A stretch of 64,000 nt of DNA from an uncultured Clostridium sp. (GTDB lineage Bacteria; Bacillota; Clostridia; TANB77; CAG-508), in the NCBI GenBank assembly GCA_947570695.1, contig CANOVB010000006.1:62001-126000 (forward strand). The letters are read 5' to 3'. The notes under the pieces are model-generated. The model saw only the letters and a list, made by a program, of their open reading frames with translations, was not told where the DNA came from and did no database searches. The translations under genes and the position numbers were made by a program. This document shows, in pieces, positions 23,421 through 34,184 of this stretch; position 1 is the stretch's first letter, and the number at the start of each line of letters is the position of its first letter.

Positions 23421-24201
23421 ATGGCTACAGGATATGAAGATATAGATAATTTAATGCAAGAGCAAAGAAATAATTTAAATACACAGCAACAGATACAAGA
23501 TAAGATTGTAGATACAGGTTTGCAAAAAACACAAAATGAAGTAAATAAACAAAAAGAAGAATACGATAAAGAAGCAACAAAATCAGCTAAAGCTTTATAT
23601 ACAGATTACAAAAAACAAGCAAATCCTTATGGAGCAACAGCAGAACAATTAGCAAGTTCTGGCTTAAACAAAAGTGGATATGCAGAAAGTAGTCAAGTAA
23701 ATCTTTACAACTCATATCAAAAGAATGTAACTGAAATAATTAATAATACAGCAAAATTAAAAGCAGATGCAGATTTTAATATGAATCAAGCTTATTTAGA
23801 AGCAGATATCCAAAAGGCGCAAAATTCACTTGCTATATATCAACAACAAGCACAGCTAGCATTAACAGAATATGATTTAAAATTTGATAGAGATAAGTTT
23901 GAATATCAAAAAGAAAGAGATAGAAAAGCAGATGAACAATGGGAAAGGCAATTTGCATTGCAACAGCAACAAGCTAATTTATCTCAATCTAATTGGGAAC
24001 GAGAGTATGCATTAAGTTTAGAGAAATCTAGGGGGTCTTCCTAAAACATCTAGTAGTAAATCAAGTTCAAAAAGTAATTCAAGTAGTAATTTAGTATTAA
24101 ATACAGCACAAGAAGCTCAAAAGACAACAGCTCAAAATAATAGTAATGCAAATAAAAAATATGTACTAGAAGATTTAAGAGATTTCAATCAAAGATTTTA
24201 A
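23421..24201 (+). CDS. Glutamine-rich tail/ejection protein with AGG GGG +1 frameshift
   Basis: The zero frame codes 207 residues, largely Q-rich coiled coil (QQQIQDKIVD, ALQQQQANLSQSNWERE), and stops at 24042-24044. A shift of +1 at AGG GGG T (24030-24036) continues GLPKTSSSK... for 55 more serine/asparagine-rich residues to a stop at 24199-24201, 12 bases before the next gene. Without the shift, 169 bases would be empty in an otherwise packed region. It may be programmed slippage (GGG to GGT), or an indel in the G5 run. Likely an internal virion protein. Confidence 0.6.
24030..24036 (+). other. Possible +1 frameshift at AGG GGG T
   Basis: Zero frame TCT AGG GGG TCT; the shifted frame has GGT CTT CCT. 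A glycine tRNA on GGG can re-pair with the +1 triplet GGT, a plausible slippery site. AGG itself is ordinary arginine elsewhere in this window. Confidence 0.5.
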
Positions 24202-24212
24202 GGAGATAGTTT

Positions 24213-27200
24213 ATGAGTGCAATGAGAAAAAAATCACTAGTAGAATTAGTACAAGATAGAGTAAATAATAGTACAGATACAAGTGCTTATAAAGAAGTGA
24301 ATACTACATCAAAAATAAATTCAAATAATTCATCAATAAAAACCAAGGTAGATAGTTTGTACCAAAAATCAAATATTAATATGTCAACGTGGGATAAGGT
24401 AAAACAAAGTGCTAGTAATATTATGAATGATAGCGGGAAAGTAGCTTCAAACTTTGGGTTAGGAATGTCTTCTTCTGCCAAAAATTCATTATATTATATA
24501 CAAAGTGCTTCTGAACATAATTTTGAAAATTATAAAAGATATAATCAATTTACTGGAAAATTAAAAGAAGAAGAAAAAGAACTAAATGAAAGATTAAGCA
24601 ATAAAGAAAATGAAAATTCAAAAAATAAAACAGGAATAGATATTATTAACAAATTTAAAAATCAAGGTATTGAGAATACAGATAAGAAAAAGGTTTTATT
24701 ACCACAAAAACAATATGAAAGTTCAATATTAAAAGGAATAGATGAATCAATAGCAAAAGATGAAGAAAAAATACAACAGAATATTGAAGATTCAAAAACT
24801 AGAGTGGGAAAAAAAGTTGCTGAATTAATGCCAAGTATTGCTCAATCAACATCTGGAATGGTGGCAAGTGCTATTAATCCTGCATTAGGAATTTCATATT
24901 TTCAAACTAGTGCTGGTGGTAGTTATACTAGAGATGCTAAATCAAAAGGAATGAATGACGAACAAGCTATGCTATATGGTAGTATAATGGGAGCTATGGA
25001 AAGTGCAACAGAAAGTATAGGAGCTAAATTAACTACAGGAGTAGGAAAATCGTTTTTTAAAGATGGAGCAAAGGAAGGATTAAAAGCATTTGGATTAGAT
25101 ATTGCAGAAAACTTTTTTGAAGAGGCTATAATGGAGCCTATACAAGAAACTGTAATGCAAGCAACTGGTGGAACAGCGGATTGGGATAATATTGCTCAGA
25201 GAATGTGGGAAAGCGGTGTGAATGGGGCTTTGACATCTATTATAATGGGTGGAGCTTCAGCAGGAATAGGAAAAGCCACAAAGATAGTTACTAAAATAGA
25301 AAATGGAAATCAAATTTCACAAAATGAGATAGTAGATACATTAAAAGAGATAAATAAAAGTGAAGAAGTAGATATAGAGAAATTACTAGTTGAAAGTTTT
25401 CAATTTACAGCACAAGATTTATTAAAAAATACTGATGTGCAAAAAAATGTAGATACAAAATTAGAAAATATTTCAAGCGAAATATCTCAATCAGAAGCTA
25501 AAGAGTTTAAAAGCATAGAAGAAATAGACAAATTAATAAAAGACAGCAATTTAGATGATAATGTTAGAGAAAATTTAAAGAATGTAGCAACAAAATATAA
25601 TTTAAACTCACAAGATGTACAAAGTTTGATAGATAATACGAAAAATGGAAAATACGAACAAAATCAACAAACAACGATTGAAAATAAGCAAGTTTTAGAA
25701 AGTAATCAACAAATTACTCAAGGACAGAATAAAATTCATCAAAATGAAGTGTTACAACAATCACAAGAAAACGTAAAAAATAATATTGAATTAACAGAAG
25801 AAAATGCTAAAAAGTTAGAAAATAAGCTGAAAAGTGAAAAATATTCATCAAATGAAAGTGCAAAAGAATTTTTTAAGTCTGCGGTTGAAAATAATTTAGA
25901 TATTAGTAATGAAAAAATAGATGCATTATATGACTTACCAAATGCAAGAGGAATAAAAACACAGGTTAACACAGAAATATTTAAAGATGATAAAGGAAAT
26001 GTAAATAAAAATATAAATGCAATATATACAACAGATAAAGAAGGAAATAGAAGTATAATATATAATCCTAAAGCAAATTTGGATACTATTATAGAGAAGA
26101 ATGCAATACATGAAACATTTCATGATATGGTAGGTACTAAAGAAGGAAAAGATGTTATAGATTTTGTTTATAATAGAATAAAAGATAGTACAGATTTTGC
26201 AACAGCTTATGATAGCTTAAAAGAAACTTATGCAAAGGCAGAAGATGCTAATGGGAATTTATTATATGATATAAAATCAAAAGAATTTGAAAATGTAATA
26301 AAAGAGGAAGCAGTTGCAGATTATTTAGGAAAAAATTTAGGAACACAAGAGTACATAAATGAATTAGTGAATGGAAAAGAAAGTAGAAATATAGCTCAAA
26401 AGATATATGATGCAATAGTAAGTTTTTTAGATAAAGTAACGGGATATAAATCAGAAGAGGCATATTTAAGAGGGTTAAAAGGTAAGTTTGAGAAAGCATT
26501 TAATACAGAATATAATAATCAAGGAGAAAATAGTAAATATTCTTTTGCAGGAATAAATAGTGAAATAGCTAATTATAGTACTTTAGCTGTTGCAGAAAAT
26601 TTAGAAAAACAAGGTAAAACAGCGCAAGAAATATTTGAACAAACAGGTTGGTATAGGGGAAACGAGAATAAATGGAGATATGAAATAGACGATTCTAATT
26701 TTACAATTAGTGATAATATAAGAAAAAATACAGGATATAATTTAAAAAATATTTTACAAAATGCAGATGAGTTGTATAAAGCATATCCTCAATTAAAAGA
26801 TGCTGAAATTAATTTTGTTGAATTGCCTGCAAATATTGCAGGTGGATATAATGAAACATTTGATAGTTATATAATAAATAATAATATGATTGATAATACC
26901 AATGAGTTAAAGAAAACTTTAATTCATGAAATACAACATAATATACAAGCTATAGAAGATTTTTCAAGAGGAAGTTCAGATAATTGGCAAGAAACAAAAA
27001 CAAAGCTAGAAAATAAATTATCAGATATAGATAAGCAAATAGATAATATAAATAATAAAATTGGATTCGAAGATTATAAGAATAAATTATTAGATGAATA
27101 TTTTGAAAATAATAATTTTGATTCAAATGAATATTTTAGAAAGTTAGAAGAATTTCAAAATAATTCAAAATATGCAGAACAGATACAAAGATTAAAGGCT

Positions 27201-30200
27201 CAAAAGAAGTCGATAGAAACAACTTATGGAAGTATAAAAAATAGAGATAATTTTGACTTGTATCAAAATACAGCAGGAGAACAAGAATCGAATAATGCTG
27301 AAAAAAGATTAAAAATGGACTTACAAGAAAGAAAAACTAAATTACCATTTGTAAAAGATGAAAAAACAGTGTATAATATTGAAAATAGATTACCTTATGA
27401 ATTTAAAGGAAATAAATATGAAATGGTTTTAAGGAGAGAGATTGTAAATGGCAAGGGCAGTATCAGTAATAATAGCAGAGGTAAAGGAGTTAACTTTTCA
27501 AGAACATACACAGATAGTAATAGCAGCGGGGAAACAACCAATAGAGAAAGAGTGTATGCTAATAGACAAGCTGAGAGAAGTGAGGGGCCATCAAGGAGGA
27601 TTAACGAAAGAGAAGGTTTATCAAATATTGGAGGAACTTCAAATAAAAGTAGAGGACTAGAAAATAATGCTAGTTCTTCTTTTTTGCAAAAAAATAATAC
27701 TAAATTATCACAAAGTACAAAAGGAAAATGGGAATCTTTTTTAGAAAAACATAAAATAAATGACGGAACAAGAACAACATTAGGAGAATTAAAATTACCT
27801 GAAGCAAAGAGAAATTTACCAACAGTTCAGGAAAGTCAATATCAAGATGCAGTAAATAATGCTACATATATACCTAAAGAAGAAAAAGCAAACTTATTAG
27901 CAGAACTTGATGGAATAAAAAAGAATATTAAATCATTAAAAGAATTTCAATCTATAGTAGAAGAAATGGATAATACGTATAAACAGATAGATAGTGATTT
28001 GTTGAAAAAGCAGACTTATAATACAGGGAATAAAGAAATATATCAAAGTTACTTAAAAGAAACCAAGAAATATGATATGAAAGCAGTAAATAATGCTTTA
28101 GATTTAGTAAAACCTAATAGTCAAGGAAGAAGAACAAAGGAACAATGGATAAATGTAGCAAAACAAATAGGAACAGAAATAACTAATAAAACTAATAAAG
28201 AGATACAAGAGATTGCATTTAGAAGTTGGCAAGATTTAAGACCTAATTCAAAAGATAATTTGAATAGACAAGGTCAAAAGTATGTAGAATTTAATTCAGA
28301 TGATTGGGTAAATACAATTTATGAAGAAGTAGAAAATTCAAGAACAAGGTTTAGTATAAATGAAGATAAAACTAATGAAATGACATTACCAGGATCTAAG
28401 AAAATAGAATCTCATAGAGTAGAATTACCTAGCAATCCGACTATATATCAAGATGAAGATGTAAGAGCTTTTAGATATGCAACAGATAATATAGATAATA
28501 TTTCTCAAGAAAATAATTATGCACCACCTAAGCCACCTGATGAAGAATTGCCTGATACCAAGTTATATATAAGGCAAAAAAGAACAAAGCAGAAGACAAA
28601 ACTTAGTGAAGTATTGGATTCTTTTACACGAAGCTTTGTTAATAAAGGCCATTATATAGATAAATTGGCAAAGCAAACTAAAAATAATGAATTAAAGTAT
28701 AAATATGATAGAACGTTAAGTACATTTAATGAAGCTCAATATTCAATAGGTAATGAGCAGGTAAATTCAAAAGGAGAAGTAGTAGGCGAATCATTACTTG
28801 ATATATTTAAACCGATAGAAAAAGCTAAATTAGAAGAAGATTTTGAAGATTATTTATTAAATAAACACAATATTTCAAGAACAGTAGCGGGAAAAAGTAT
28901 ATATGGAGATGATGTATCAGCTCCACAAAGTAAAAAAATAGTTGAAAAATATGAGCAAAAATATCCACAATTTAAAGAATGGTCAGAAAAAGTAAATAAA
29001 TATAATCAAAATACATTAAAAGATATGGCAGATATGGGAATGATAAGTCAAGAAACATATTCAAATTTAAGAACAATGTATAGCGATTATGTTCCAACTT
29101 ATAGGGATATAGTTGATGAGAAATTAATATTTGATGATGACAATAAAGTAGGTGGTAATGCACTTGGAAAAGCAACAAAATCTAATTTAGAAATATTAAG
29201 CCCTAAAGAAGCAATGGCAGAACAAACTTTGGCAGTAAAAAAAGCTATTAGAATGAATGAATTAGGCGTTGAATTATATAAAACTTTAGGAAAAGGTTCT
29301 AAGGTTTTTGAAGGAATTGATTTTGATGCATCTGCTATACAAACATTAGCTGGAGAAGTTATTCAAAAAGCACAAGATGGAAGCAATACATTTACAGTAT
29401 TTATAGATGGACAAATGACACAGTTTAAAATAAGTGATGAACTTTATACAGCATTTAGTAAAGATACCGTTCAAGCAAGAATACAAAATAATAAGGCTTT
29501 AAATGCAGTATTAACACCAGTTGAAAAATTATCTAAAGCTCAGAGAAATTTATTAACTACATATAGTATAGGCTTTGCAATTAATAACCCAATAAAAGAT
29601 ATACAAGACGCTGTATTTAATACAAAATACAGTGTAACAAGATTTGGAAAAAATTACGTAAAAGCATTATATCAGATAGGTACAAAAGGAAATATTTATA
29701 AGCAATATATAAGAGATGGTGGATCTAGTAATACATATTTTGAGTATAATAAAGGATTATTACCTGAAAAAAATAAAATAAAAAAAGTTATAGATAAAGT
29801 AAAAGTGCTAAATGAAACTCTTGAAATGGCGCCAAGACTTGCTGAATATATGTCTACACTTGAAAAAGGTGGAAGCAAAAATGAAGCAATGTATAATGCA
29901 GCAGAGATAACAACCAACTTTAAAAGAGGTGGAGATATAACAAAAGCAATGAATAAATATGGTGCTAATTTCTTAAATGCTTCTGTACAAGGCTTAGATA
30001 AGCAAATAAGAAATATAACAGGAGAAAATGGACTAAGAGGTTATACTCAATTAGTTGCTAGAACAGCAGTACTAGGAATATTGCCATCAGTACTTAATCA
30101 TTTAATATTAGATGATGATGAAGAATATCAAGATTTACCAGATTATATAAAAGATAGCTATTATCTAATACCTAGTAGTAAAGAAGACGATAAATTTATA

Positions 30201-31574
30201 AGGATACCTAAAGGCAGGGTTTTAGCAACAATAGGAACAACAGCGAGAAATATGTTAGAGTTAGCAGAAGGAGAAAGAGATGTTGAAGAGGCAATAACTG
30301 GATCTATAGGTGGAGTAGTAAGTAATATGGCACCAAATAATCCGATAACAGATAACTTGATAGCACCTATAATACAAGCCAAAAATAATAAAGCTTGGTA
30401 TGATGGAGAAATAGAAAGTTCAAGATTACAGAAATTACCAGTAGCAGAAAGAACTGATGAAAAAACAGATGAATTGAGCAATAAAATATCGGAAGCACTA
30501 CAAAGTAATTCTTTAACTAAATACATAGCTGATAAAATGGGAATAAGCCCAAAGAAAATTAATTATGTTATAGATCAATATTCAGGTGGAATAGGTGATG
30601 TTTTGCTTCCTATGGCTACTCCTTATGCTGAAACTAATATATTTGAAGACAAATTTACTACTTCAAGTATTTTAAAGAATAAAAATGTAGAAAACTTTTA
30701 TACAGTTCTTGAAAATGCTGAATTATCCAATAACAGTGAATATGCAACAGATACAGATAAATTAGAATATAAATACTTAAGTACGATATCTAAAGATGTG
30801 GGAGAACTTTATTCACAAAAGAGAAAAATACAAAATTCTACTATATCAGATAATGAAAAGAAAAAACAAACTAAGGAAATACAATCTCAAATAAATAATA
30901 TTGCAAAAAAGGCATTGAATACATTAGAAACTGCTACAATAACATCTACTACAGCTAAGTTTAATGAAATTAAGTATTATAAAGATGAAGAGGGAAAATG
31001 GAAAGAAATAAAAGAAAATGATATTCCTAAAGGATTATCAGCACAAACTTATGCAGATTATAAAAATAAACTAGCAGTTGAGACTGATAATAAGAGGAAA
31101 AAGGAAAATGACGATGACATAAATTTGGCATCAAAAGAAAAGGCTAATTTATTAAAATCAAGTACTTATACAGATAAAGAAAAGAAAAAAATATACTCTG
31201 AAATATTAGGAAAAAGTGATGAAGATTATAAATATTTATCAAGACTAGAAGATGTAAATATAGATGCATATTTAGATTATAAAATTCAAGACATAAAAGC
31301 TGACGAAGATATAAATTCTAATGTTGTTGGAAAAACAATTAGCGGAAGCAAAAAAGGTAATTTAATAAATTACTTAAATTCCTCTGATTTAAGCGATTTA
31401 GATAAAATTTATATTTTAGGAAAATCAAGCAAATTAGATTCTAATCAAAGAGCGATAATAGATGATGCAATAAAAAATTCAGATTTAACAAATGAAGAAC
31501 GAAAAGAATTTTATAAAGGCTTAAGTTCATCTAATATTGAAGAATTAAAAGATGGAACAATAAGATGGAAATAG
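24213..31574 (+). CDS. Giant polyvalent ejection protein with two zincin-like motifs
   Basis: 2453 residues, the largest gene. Proteins of this size after short-tail genes are carried in the virion and injected ahead of the DNA. Near residue 633 is IHETFHD and near 905 LIHEIQHNI, two HExxH motifs of metallopeptidase-like domains common in large polyvalent phage proteins. Around residues 1765-1960 a region (TPVEKLSKAQRNLLTTYSI, NPIKDIQDAVFNTKYS) resembles the LPD38-type domain. The rest is coiled coil and low complexity. A hydrophobic glycine-rich stretch near residues 205-270 may interact with membrane. Confidence 0.8.
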   Translation: MSAMRKKSLVELVQDRVNNSTDTSAYKEVNTTSKINSNNSSIKTKVDSLYQKSNINMSTWDKVKQSASNIMNDSGKVASNFGLGMSSSAKNSLYYIQSASEHNFENYKRYNQFTGKLKEEEKELNERLSNKENENSKNKTGIDIINKFKNQGIENTDKKKVLLPQKQYESSILKGIDESIAKDEEKIQQNIEDSKTRVGKKVAELMPSIAQSTSGMVASAINPALGISYFQTSAGGSYTRDAKSKGMNDEQAMLYGSIMGAMESATESIGAKLTTGVGKSFFKDGAKEGLKAFGLDIAENFFEEAIMEPIQETVMQATGGTADWDNIAQRMWESGVNGALTSIIMGGASAGIGKATKIVTKIENGNQISQNEIVDTLKEINKSEEVDIEKLLVESFQFTAQDLLKNTDVQKNVDTKLENISSEISQSEAKEFKSIEEIDKLIKDSNLDDNVRENLKNVATKYNLNSQDVQSLIDNTKNGKYEQNQQTTIENKQVLESNQQITQGQNKIHQNEVLQQSQENVKNNIELTEENAKKLENKLKSEKYSSNESAKEFFKSAVENNLDISNEKIDALYDLPNARGIKTQVNTEIFKDDKGNVNKNINAIYTTDKEGNRSIIYNPKANLDTIIEKNAIHETFHDMVGTKEGKDVIDFVYNRIKDSTDFATAYDSLKETYAKAEDANGNLLYDIKSKEFENVIKEEAVADYLGKNLGTQEYINELVNGKESRNIAQKIYDAIVSFLDKVTGYKSEEAYLRGLKGKFEKAFNTEYNNQGENSKYSFAGINSEIANYSTLAVAENLEKQGKTAQEIFEQTGWYRGNENKWRYEIDDSNFTISDNIRKNTGYNLKNILQNADELYKAYPQLKDAEINFVELPANIAGGYNETFDSYIINNNMIDNTNELKKTLIHEIQHNIQAIEDFSRGSSDNWQETKTKLENKLSDIDKQIDNINNKIGFEDYKNKLLDEYFENNNFDSNEYFRKLEEFQNNSKYAEQIQRLKAQKKSIETTYGSIKNRDNFDLYQNTAGEQESNNAEKRLKMDLQERKTKLPFVKDEKTVYNIENRLPYEFKGNKYEMVLRREIVNGKGSISNNSRGKGVNFSRTYTDSNSSGETTNRERVYANRQAERSEGPSRRINEREGLSNIGGTSNKSRGLENNASSSFLQKNNTKLSQSTKGKWESFLEKHKINDGTRTTLGELKLPEAKRNLPTVQESQYQDAVNNATYIPKEEKANLLAELDGIKKNIKSLKEFQSIVEEMDNTYKQIDSDLLKKQTYNTGNKEIYQSYLKETKKYDMKAVNNALDLVKPNSQGRRTKEQWINVAKQIGTEITNKTNKEIQEIAFRSWQDLRPNSKDNLNRQGQKYVEFNSDDWVNTIYEEVENSRTRFSINEDKTNEMTLPGSKKIESHRVELPSNPTIYQDEDVRAFRYATDNIDNISQENNYAPPKPPDEELPDTKLYIRQKRTKQKTKLSEVLDSFTRSFVNKGHYIDKLAKQTKNNELKYKYDRTLSTFNEAQYSIGNEQVNSKGEVVGESLLDIFKPIEKAKLEEDFEDYLLNKHNISRTVAGKSIYGDDVSAPQSKKIVEKYEQKYPQFKEWSEKVNKYNQNTLKDMADMGMISQETYSNLRTMYSDYVPTYRDIVDEKLIFDDDNKVGGNALGKATKSNLEILSPKEAMAEQTLAVKKAIRMNELGVELYKTLGKGSKVFEGIDFDASAIQTLAGEVIQKAQDGSNTFTVFIDGQMTQFKISDELYTAFSKDTVQARIQNNKALNAVLTPVEKLSKAQRNLLTTYSIGFAINNPIKDIQDAVFNTKYSVTRFGKNYVKALYQIGTKGNIYKQYIRDGGSSNTYFEYNKGLLPEKNKIKKVIDKVKVLNETLEMAPRLAEYMSTLEKGGSKNEAMYNAAEITTNFKRGGDITKAMNKYGANFLNASVQGLDKQIRNITGENGLRGYTQLVARTAVLGILPSVLNHLILDDDEEYQDLPDYIKDSYYLIPSSKEDDKFIRIPKGRVLATIGTTARNMLELAEGERDVEEAITGSIGGVVSNMAPNNPITDNLIAPIIQAKNNKAWYDGEIESSRLQKLPVAERTDEKTDELSNKISEALQSNSLTKYIADKMGISPKKINYVIDQYSGGIGDVLLPMATPYAETNIFEDKFTTSSILKNKNVENFYTVLENAELSNNSEYATDTDKLEYKYLSTISKDVGELYSQKRKIQNSTISDNEKKKQTKEIQSQINNIAKKALNTLETATITSTTAKFNEIKYYKDEEGKWKEIKENDIPKGLSAQTYADYKNKLAVETDNKRKKENDDDINLASKEKANLLKSSTYTDKEKKKIYSEILGKSDEDYKYLSRLEDVNIDAYLDYKIQDIKADEDINSNVVGKTISGSKKGNLINYLNSSDLSDLDKIYILGKSSKLDSNQRAIIDDAIKNSDLTNEERKEFYKGLSSSNIEELKDGTIRWK

Positions 31575-31596
31575 AGGGCAATAAGCTCTCTATTTC
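31568..31596 (+). terminator. Terminator at the end of the giant gene
   Basis: GAAATAGAG and CTCTATTTC form a 9-bp perfect stem around 11 bases; a CTTTAT follows. The stop codon of the giant gene lies in the left arm. The U tract is short, so read-through to the tail fibre genes is likely. Confidence 0.5.
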
Positions 31597-31615
31597 CTTT
31601 ATGGAGGAGTTTTAC

Positions 31616-31759
31616 ATGGAAAAAATTAAAAGACCTAAAAAAGTAGAAAAATTTCAAAAAAACTATTTAAGTAATGAGAAGTATCAAGAACTTGCAGAAA
31701 GTCAATTCAAAATTATTTATGACAAGATAGATGAAATAGTTGAAAAATTAAATAGTTAG
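31616..31759 (+). CDS. Small phage protein
   Basis: 47 residues from ATG 31616, chosen because GGAGGAG lies 8 bases upstream. Basic N-terminus, helical C-terminus. Unknown function. Confidence 0.55.
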   Translation: MEKIKRPKKVEKFQKNYLSNEKYQELAESQFKIIYDKIDEIVEKLNS

Positions 31760-31772
31760 AAAGGAGGACGAT

Positions 31773-32126
31773 ATGGAGCCAAAAGAACAAGACATTGAAT
31801 TTCCAAGAGGAGATACTTGTCCTATATCATTTGAAATAACAGATGCAGAAAAAAATCCTTTAGATATGAGTGATGCTGAAATTTATTTTACAGTAAAAAA
31901 GAATTACAATACATCAGATATTATATTTCAAAAAAGATTATCTAAAGGAGAGATAACTGTAGAAGATATATTAGGAAGTTTAGTAGTTGAGCATAAAGAT
32001 ACAGCAGAATTAAAGTATGGAAATTACGTGTATGATATACAATTTAAAAGTGGTGATTATGTAAAAACACTAGCAAAAGGAAATATAAGTTTAACTGATG
32101 AAAGTACACATATCATTAATGAATAG
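31773..32126 (+). CDS. BppU-like tail/baseplate adaptor
   Basis: 117 residues, beta-rich. The opening PRGDTCPISFEI and the ending ELKYGNYVYDIQF...LAKGNISLTDEST are the hallmark of the N-terminal domain of BppU-like proteins that attach receptor-binding fibres. Directly precedes the collagen-like fibre gene. Confidence 0.75.
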   Translation: MEPKEQDIEFPRGDTCPISFEITDAEKNPLDMSDAEIYFTVKKNYNTSDIIFQKRLSKGEITVEDILGSLVVEHKDTAELKYGNYVYDIQFKSGDYVKTLAKGNISLTDESTHIINE

Positions 32127-32138
32127 AAAGGGGATAAA

Positions 32139-33881
32139 ATGGATTCAGTAGAAATAGGAAAAATTAGTATTCCTGCAATTAGAGGAGAAAAAGGGGAAAA
32201 TGGCAATGCTGGGGTAATAAAAGAATTAAAAATAAAAATGTTAGATACGACAGATAGTCCTACTATAGAAAACACAGGAACAGAGGAAGAAGCCATTATA
32301 GAAATAGGAATACCTAAGGGAGATGACATAGTAGAAGCTAATATTAATGAAAATGGAGATTTAATTTTTAAAACAGAAAGTCAGAAAACATTTAATGTTG
32401 GAACTGTAAAAGGAACTGGAATTAGTAATGTGATTATAATTGATAATAATTTAGTAGTTAGATTGACTAATGGAAGTGAAATTAATTTAGGAAATATAAA
32501 AGGTGATAAAGGGGATACTGGAGAAAAAGGAGAAGATGGATTTTCTCCTACAATAACAGAAAAAGTAAATAGTAATGATGAGTATATTTTAGAGATTACA
32601 GATAAAGAGGGAACTTATGAAACTCCGAATTTGAAGGAAAAAGATAAAACAGTTTATTTTTGGAATTTAAAAACTGATGAAACAGGATTAGAGCTGTGGC
32701 AAAAAGTATATGATGATAGTAAAGCTGGGAAATTAGTTTATGTATATGGACAAGTAAACACAAATGTATCAGATAATCAACAAATTTTGTTTTATATAAT
32801 TAATCATAAATTGGAAAATAGCGAAATTATTTATGATAAAATGCCATTAAATGTCACAGGAATAAGTGATTTAGGCAAGAATAGTTATTATAGAACAACT
32901 AGAAGAGGGTTGAGATTTACTATTGAGAGCGACGAAATAAAAAGTATAAATCAATCTTATTATAATTTTAATGGAATTAATTATTTAGCAACAGATCAAG
33001 ATTATCAAACGCCTTATGAACCGTTATATGATGGTTCTCCAGCTACTAAAAAATATGTAGATGATAGATTAAATAATTTTTATAATATAGGATACGAAAC
33101 TACAGATGAAGAAAAATTGGAAATTTTTCAAGATGTATACAATGATTTAATAAATAATAAAATAGTTTATTTAATAATATATAATAACCTTAATTCTAGT
33201 CAAGCTTATACCTATGATTTCTTTATAATTAATTCAAACGATTTAGAAAAAATGACAAGCCCTACTAGACCACGACCAGTTAGCAGTATTAGCTATTATT
33301 ATGATAAGAAATTTTCAAATGATAAGTATAATTTTAAACAATTAGGTAGACATGTTTTAAATTTATTATTAATAATTGAAGATAATATAGTTATTGATTA
33401 TACTCTTAATAGTAGTTTTAAAGGTGGTATTCATGATGATTTAATTACTATTACACCTTCTTCATTTGAAAATATAAAGTCTGCTTTAGACATAAGACAA
33501 TTATTATGGACTAATCCTATTCCTAATAATAATTTTAACAATAATTTGATATATACTATAAGTGGAAATACTGAACTTAGTGAGTTTGAAATATATTATA
33601 AAATAGATATCAATTCAGATAATATATATCATACTAAATTTACTAAAAATAACCCTACAACTTTAAAAAGTGGCCTTCAAGTAATTAATTCAGATGGTAT
33701 TACAGCTATGAAATTATATGAAAGGAAAATTTATTTTGAAGAACAAGATAATGGAAATATTCAGATAAAAGTTGATAATAATTATGAAATTGACTTAGAT
33801 GATATAACTAATAAAATTCAAGAAGATTCTAAAATGATACCATTATATTTAATTGGTGTAAAAAATACATTTTTTAATTAA
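32139..33881 (+). CDS. Tail fibre with collagen-like segments
   Basis: 580 residues. Residues about 10-30 (GEKGENGNAG) and about 120-140 (GDKGDTGEKGEDG) are collagen-like Gly-X-Y stretches that would trimerise the fibre shaft. A large beta-rich C-terminus without known matches is probably the receptor-binding head. AAAGGGG precedes the ATG; a terminator follows. Confidence 0.8.
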   Translation: MDSVEIGKISIPAIRGEKGENGNAGVIKELKIKMLDTTDSPTIENTGTEEEAIIEIGIPKGDDIVEANINENGDLIFKTESQKTFNVGTVKGTGISNVIIIDNNLVVRLTNGSEINLGNIKGDKGDTGEKGEDGFSPTITEKVNSNDEYILEITDKEGTYETPNLKEKDKTVYFWNLKTDETGLELWQKVYDDSKAGKLVYVYGQVNTNVSDNQQILFYIINHKLENSEIIYDKMPLNVTGISDLGKNSYYRTTRRGLRFTIESDEIKSINQSYYNFNGINYLATDQDYQTPYEPLYDGSPATKKYVDDRLNNFYNIGYETTDEEKLEIFQDVYNDLINNKIVYLIIYNNLNSSQAYTYDFFIINSNDLEKMTSPTRPRPVSSISYYYDKKFSNDKYNFKQLGRHVLNLLLIIEDNIVIDYTLNSSFKGGIHDDLITITPSSFENIKSALDIRQLLWTNPIPNNNFNNNLIYTISGNTELSEFEIYYKIDINSDNIYHTKFTKNNPTTLKSGLQVINSDGITAMKLYERKIYFEEQDNGNIQIKVDNNYEIDLDDITNKIQEDSKMIPLYLIGVKNTFFN

Positions 33882-33913
33882 ATACATATATAATAAAATT
33901 TTTTATTAGTTAG

Positions 33914-33936
33914 GAGAATAAAGTGTATTCTCTTTT
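33914..33936 (+). terminator. Terminator after the tail fibre gene
   Basis: GAGAATA and TATTCTC pair around AAGTG, followed by TTTT. It separates the structural genes from the lysis genes. Confidence 0.65.
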
Positions 33937-33962
33937 AATTTTATCAGAAGGGAAAAGAAAAA

Positions 33963-34184
33963 ATGAGTGAAACAATAATAGTAGCTATAATTAGTGGTGT
34001 ACTTACATTACTAGGAGTATTAATAAGTAATAGTAAAACACAAGCAGTAACAGAAACAAAGATAGAAGAATTAACAAGAGAAGTACGAGAGCATAACAAT
34101 TTTGCAAAAAGAATGCCAGTAGTAGAAGAGCAAATAAAGAATATAATAGAAAGAATTGATGATTTAGAAAGGAAAGTGGAATGA
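33963..34184 (+). CDS. Holin-like / XhlA-like membrane protein
   Basis: 73 residues with one N-terminal transmembrane helix (IIVAIISGVLTLLGVLI) and a charged coiled-coil tail. It sits directly before the lysin and overlaps its start by 4 bases, the usual position of a holin or holin partner. One helix only, so it may need a partner. Confidence 0.7.
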   Translation: MSETIIVAIISGVLTLLGVLISNSKTQAVTETKIEELTREVREHNNFAKRMPVVEEQIKNIIERIDDLERKVE

